Part shown: in pieces, positions 61,247 to 64,000 of the stretch | How the letters are laid out: each line of letters starts with the position of its first letter | Position numbering within the stretch: position 1 is the first letter of the stretch | DNA from: Ruminococcus sp. AF46-10NS | GTDB taxonomy: Bacteria > Bacillota > Clostridia > Lachnospirales > Lachnospiraceae | Assembly: GCF_003474435.1 (NCBI RefSeq) | Contig: NZ_QRNF01000016.1 | Location: 1-64,000, forward strand | Reading direction: 5' to 3' | Length of the DNA: 64,000 nucleotides | Notes under the pieces: model-generated | Databases searched by the model: none | What the model saw: the letters and a program-made list of their open reading frames with translations, nothing else | Told to the model about the DNA's origin: nothing | Position numbers and translations under genes: made by a program

Positions 61247-63076
61247 ATGAATATTTTGAACATAGAACACATTAATAAGATTTTTGGTGACAAAGTGATC
61301 TTTGATGATATTTCCTGCGGTATTGACCAGGGCGAGAAGATCGGGATCATCGGTGTGAACGGGACAGGAAAGACCACTCTGCTCCGCGTGATCGCAGGAG
61401 AAGAAGAACCAGATGAGGGACAGGTGATCACCCAGAACGGGATCCGTATCAGCTGGCTTCCCCAGACACCGGAATTTCCTCAGCATATGACCATTCTGGA
61501 CTATGTGGCAGAGGGAAAATGGCAGAAAGACTGGAGTACAGAGAGCGAGGCACGCCGTATGCTGAATACTCTGGGGATCACAGACCAGAATATCAATATG
61601 GATAATCTTTCCGGCGGAGAGAAAAAACGAGTGGCTCTGGCCAGAATGCTTCTAAACCCTGCAGATATTCTGATTTTGGACGAGCCTACCAACCACCTGG
61701 ACGGAGAGATGGTAACGTGGCTGGAGGATTTTCTCCGGGGATTTCGGGGAACTGTGATCATGGTAACGCATGACCGTTATTTCCTGGACCGCGTAGCCAA
61801 CCGTATCCTGGAAATCAGCCATGGCAAACTGTATTCTTATGCTGGCGATTATTCCAAATTTCTGGAATTGAAGGCTCAGAGAGAAGAGATGGAGCTTGCC
61901 AGTGACCGGAAACGCCGCAGCGTTCTCCGTATGGAACTGGAATGGGCTGCAAGAGGATGCCGTGCCAGAAGCACCAAGCAGAGAGCAAGGCTGGACCGCC
62001 TGGAAGCCCTGAAAGCAGGCAAAACTCCTGTAAAAGATTCCAGCGTGGAGATGGATTCCATTGAAACCCGCATGGGCAAAAAAACTGTGGAATTTCACCA
62101 TGTAAGTAAAGCAATCGAGGGCCGTACGCTGATCAGTGATTTTGATTATATTGTGCTTCGAAATCAGCGCCTTGGGATTATCGGCCCTAATGGCTGCGGT
62201 AAATCCACACTCCTTAAGATGGTAGAAGGAATGGTAGCCCCGGATTCCGGTGAGATCCAGATCGGTGAGACCATCCGTATCGGGTATCTTGCCCAGAATG
62301 TTCCGGATATGGACGGGAGACAGCGAGTGATCGACTACATACGCGAGGTGGCAGAATATGTTCCGACGAAAGAGGGAAGGATCACTGCTTCCCAGATGCT
62401 TGAGAGATTTCTTTTTGACCCGGCTATGCAGTATACTCCGGTTGAGAAGCTTTCCGGAGGGGAGAAACGAAGACTGTATCTTCTGAAAGTCCTGATGGAA
62501 GCTCCCAATGTGCTTCTTCTGGATGAGCCTGGAAATGACCTGGATATCCCGACCATGACCATTCTCGAGGACTATCTGGATTCATTTTCAGGCATTGTGA
62601 TCACAGTATCTCATGACCGCTATTTCCTGGATAATGTTGTAAACCGGATCATGGCTTTTGAGGGAGAGGGCAGACTGGTACAGTACGAAGGGGGATATAC
62701 TGATTACCTGGAGGCGAAAGCCCGGAAAGGCCAGATTCTTGAGACCCGTGCTGATATGCCTGGCAGTACTCAGGCAGAGAACGAACCCCAGGAAAAAAAG
62801 AAATCTTCAGCAGATACCTGGAAGCAGAACAGGAAACAAAAGCTGAAATTTACCTATAAAGAACAGAAAGAATTCGAGACCATCGACGAGACGATAGCAG
62901 CACTGGAGGAACGTCTGGAACAGCTGGATAAAGAGATGGCTGCCAATGCCACCAACGCAGGGAAGCTCCGGGAGCTTTCTGATGAGCAGCAGGAGACTCA
63001 GCAGAAGCTGGATGAAAAGATGGACCGATGGGTATATTTAAATGATCTTGCAGAAAAGATCGCAGAACAGGAATAG
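61247..63076 (+). CDS. ABC-F family ATPase (Uup/EttA-like ribosome-associated)
   Basis: A 609-residue protein with two ABC domains: Walker A GVNGTGKTT (36-44) and GPNGCGKST, signatures LSGGEKKR and LSGGEKRR, and Walker B LILDEPTNHLD and LLLDEPGNDLD. There are no membrane helices. A charged linker of about 70 residues between domains (ERAR-, RKR-rich) and a C-terminal coiled coil (about 545-609) follow the Uup pattern. ABC-F proteins act on ribosomes, relieving stalls or giving antibiotic resistance; which applies here is unknown. The start follows CGGAGAAG. Confidence 0.9.
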   Translation: MNILNIEHINKIFGDKVIFDDISCGIDQGEKIGIIGVNGTGKTTLLRVIAGEEEPDEGQVITQNGIRISWLPQTPEFPQHMTILDYVAEGKWQKDWSTESEARRMLNTLGITDQNINMDNLSGGEKKRVALARMLLNPADILILDEPTNHLDGEMVTWLEDFLRGFRGTVIMVTHDRYFLDRVANRILEISHGKLYSYAGDYSKFLELKAQREEMELASDRKRRSVLRMELEWAARGCRARSTKQRARLDRLEALKAGKTPVKDSSVEMDSIETRMGKKTVEFHHVSKAIEGRTLISDFDYIVLRNQRLGIIGPNGCGKSTLLKMVEGMVAPDSGEIQIGETIRIGYLAQNVPDMDGRQRVIDYIREVAEYVPTKEGRITASQMLERFLFDPAMQYTPVEKLSGGEKRRLYLLKVLMEAPNVLLLDEPGNDLDIPTMTILEDYLDSFSGIVITVSHDRYFLDNVVNRIMAFEGEGRLVQYEGGYTDYLEAKARKGQILETRADMPGSTQAENEPQEKKKSSADTWKQNRKQKLKFTYKEQKEFETIDETIAALEERLEQLDKEMAANATNAGKLRELSDEQQETQQKLDEKMDRWVYLNDLAEKIAEQE

Positions 63077-63151
63077 AAATATAGAATATCTGTGGATCTG
63101 TCAGAAGAGATGTCAAATGCTCAATAGAACAGAATATTAATCTGATCATAT

Positions 63152-63178
63152 AAATGGAGGGCTCCGGCTCTCCATTTT
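63152..63178 (+). terminator. Terminator of the ABC-F gene
   Basis: AAATGGAGGGC (63152-63162) pairs with GCTCTCCATTT (63167-63177), one G-T pair, TCCG loop, followed by T4. Confidence 0.75.
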
Positions 63179-63223
63179 GCTCTTCATCTGATAGTGAATT
63201 CGCTGTGAAATACAGGAAAGATA

Positions 63224-63253
63224 TTGACTTCCCGGGCAAAATTCTAGTATCAT
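63224..63253 (+). promoter_or_regulatory. Predicted promoter of plsX
   Basis: TTGACT at 63224-63229 and TATCAT at 63248-63253 are 18 bp apart; the transcript would start near 63260, where the leader structure begins. Confidence 0.55.
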
Positions 63254-63260
63254 AGAAAAT

Positions 63261-63359
63261 GGTACGTAAAAACAGGTGCTCTGCAGTGAAAATCCTTGTA
63301 CTGCGAAGTCTGAGGATTTTCACTACAGTGTACCGCGAAACGTCCGAAATGGTTTTCGG
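63261..63359 (+). promoter_or_regulatory. Structured leader RNA upstream of plsX
   Basis: GGTAC (63261-63265) pairs with GTACC (63330-63334) and encloses a perfect 12-bp stem AGTGAAAATCCT/AGGATTTTCACT (63285-63296 with 63313-63324), extended by CTG/CAG. A second hairpin CCGAAA/TTTCGG (63344-63349 with 63354-63359) follows, 18 bases before the plsX start. I do not recognise a known riboswitch class. Confidence 0.55.
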
Positions 63360-63377
63360 GCAGAGAAAGGGAAAAAC

Positions 63378-64000
63378 ATGGCAGAAATGGTAAAAGTCGT
63401 AGTAGACGCAATGGGCGGTGACAATGCCCCTGTGGAGCCGGTAAAGGCAGCAGTAGAAGCTGTAAAAGAAAAACAGAACATCCAGGTTATCCTCACAGGA
63501 CAGGAAGACGTGATCAGGGCAGAACTTAAGAAATATTCAGATTATCCCAGTGACAGGATACGCGTGGTACATGCATCACAGGTTATTGAGACGGCAGAAC
63601 CGCCGGTAATGGCAATCCAGAAAAAGAAAGATTCTTCGATTGTAGTAGGATTAAACCTTGTAAAGAAACAGGAAGCAGACGCATTTGTTTCCTCCGGGAG
63701 TACAGGTGCAGTCCTGGTAGGCGGCCAGGTGATCGTGGGCAGGATCAAAGGAATCCAGAGACCACCCCTTGCTCCGCTGATCCCCACAGCCAAAGGAGTT
63801 TCCCTTCTTATCGACTGTGGTGCCAACGTAGATGCCAGACCGAACCATCTGGTGCAGTTCGCGCAGATGGGTTCCATTTATATGGAGAACGTAGTAGGAA
63901 TCAGGAAACCAAGAGTAGCGATCGTCAACAACGGTGCAGAGGAAGAAAAAGGCAACGCCCTTGTGAAAGCAACGTTTCCTCTGTTAAAAGAATGCAGGGA
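63378..64000 (+). CDS. plsX: Phosphate acyltransferase PlsX (partial, runs off the window)
   Basis: The first 207 residues of the enzyme that makes acyl phosphate from acyl-ACP for phospholipid synthesis. The start MAEMVKVVVDAMGGDNAPVEPVKAAVEA, the SSGSTGAVLVGG loop and DCGANVDARPNHLVQFAQMG are PlsX signatures. GAGAAAGGG precedes ATG 63378. In most Firmicutes plsX directly follows rpmF; here it has its own promoter and structured leader. The 3' end lies outside the window. Confidence 0.95.
   Translation, partial: MAEMVKVVVDAMGGDNAPVEPVKAAVEAVKEKQNIQVILTGQEDVIRAELKKYSDYPSDRIRVVHASQVIETAEPPVMAIQKKKDSSIVVGLNLVKKQEADAFVSSGSTGAVLVGGQVIVGRIKGIQRPPLAPLIPTAKGVSLLIDCGANVDARPNHLVQFAQMGSIYMENVVGIRKPRVAIVNNGAEEEKGNALVKATFPLLKECR

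Noticed and set aside
1..64000. CRISPR array, prophage, insertion sequence or defence island
   Set aside because: No regularly spaced repeats, transposase, integrase, phage structural or nuclease-defence genes were found; the YhaO/YhaN pair is a housekeeping-type repair system.

Overview
The window reads as chromosome of a low-to-mid GC, Gram-positive, spore-former-lineage anaerobe of the Clostridia, most likely family Lachnospiraceae (Blautia-like; genus is inference). Support: spoVG, a T-box riboswitch, the glgC/glgD pair, pta-ackA beside yceD-rpmF-plsX, DnaD/DnaI-type primosome genes, a cobalt-sirohydrochlorin (CbiK) branch, AGGAGG ribosome binding sites, and several exact TTGACA-17-TATAAT promoters. 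I see no prophage, insertion sequence, CRISPR array or rRNA. Most genes are core metabolism or information processing on the + strand.

Layout. 1-9.7 kb: a small secreted DUF6147-like protein, a beta-CASP metallo-hydrolase, a TSCPD protein, MTA/SAH nucleosidase, an unknown Arg/Cys-tailed protein, a methyltransferase, a large membrane-anchored extracytoplasmic protein and galT. 9.8-15.6 kb: a secreted InlB-repeat SGNH hydrolase, then asnS with a YhaO/YhaN (SbcD/SbcC-like) pair. 15.7-20.8 kb: a minus-strand block murC, dnaD, dnaC(dnaI), prs, with a dense cluster of DnaA boxes between murC and dnaD. 21-23.8 kb: glgC, glgD, spoVG. 24-31.5 kb: cbiK, divergent from a tight hemA-sirC-hemC-cobA/hemD-hemB-hemL operon. 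Together these make uroporphyrinogen III, sirohydrochlorin and its cobalt form, with no later heme genes here. 31.6-43.6 kb: lactonase, aroC, corA, a rhomboid-like protein, pyk, lysA, a MATE exporter, tRNA-Leu(CAA), ftsH and degV. 43.7-49.9 kb: a zinc-finger anti-sigma-like protein, polA, coaE, a WalJ-like hydrolase, an ACT protein and UPF0210. 49.9-53.2 kb: a Trp-specific T-box leader and a trpXYZ-type ABC importer. 53.4-64 kb: an aminotransferase, tmcAL, pta-ackA, yceD-rpmF, a MATE exporter, an ABC-F protein and the start of plsX.

Two signals stand out beyond the genes. One is a 162-bp dispersed element, present twice (23911-24072 and 60968-61129, about 97% identical), that folds on paper into a four-way cloverleaf with a conserved tail; tail-like pieces recur at three other intergenic sites. 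The other is the DnaA-box cluster at 19182-19391.

Caution on sequence quality: at least nine genes, including normally essential ones (prs, pyk, ftsH, tmcAL), are split by single-base frame breaks. Most are a missing base in a short A or G run. This pattern points to sequencing or assembly error rather than biology, so I annotate each such gene as one unit and mark the break.
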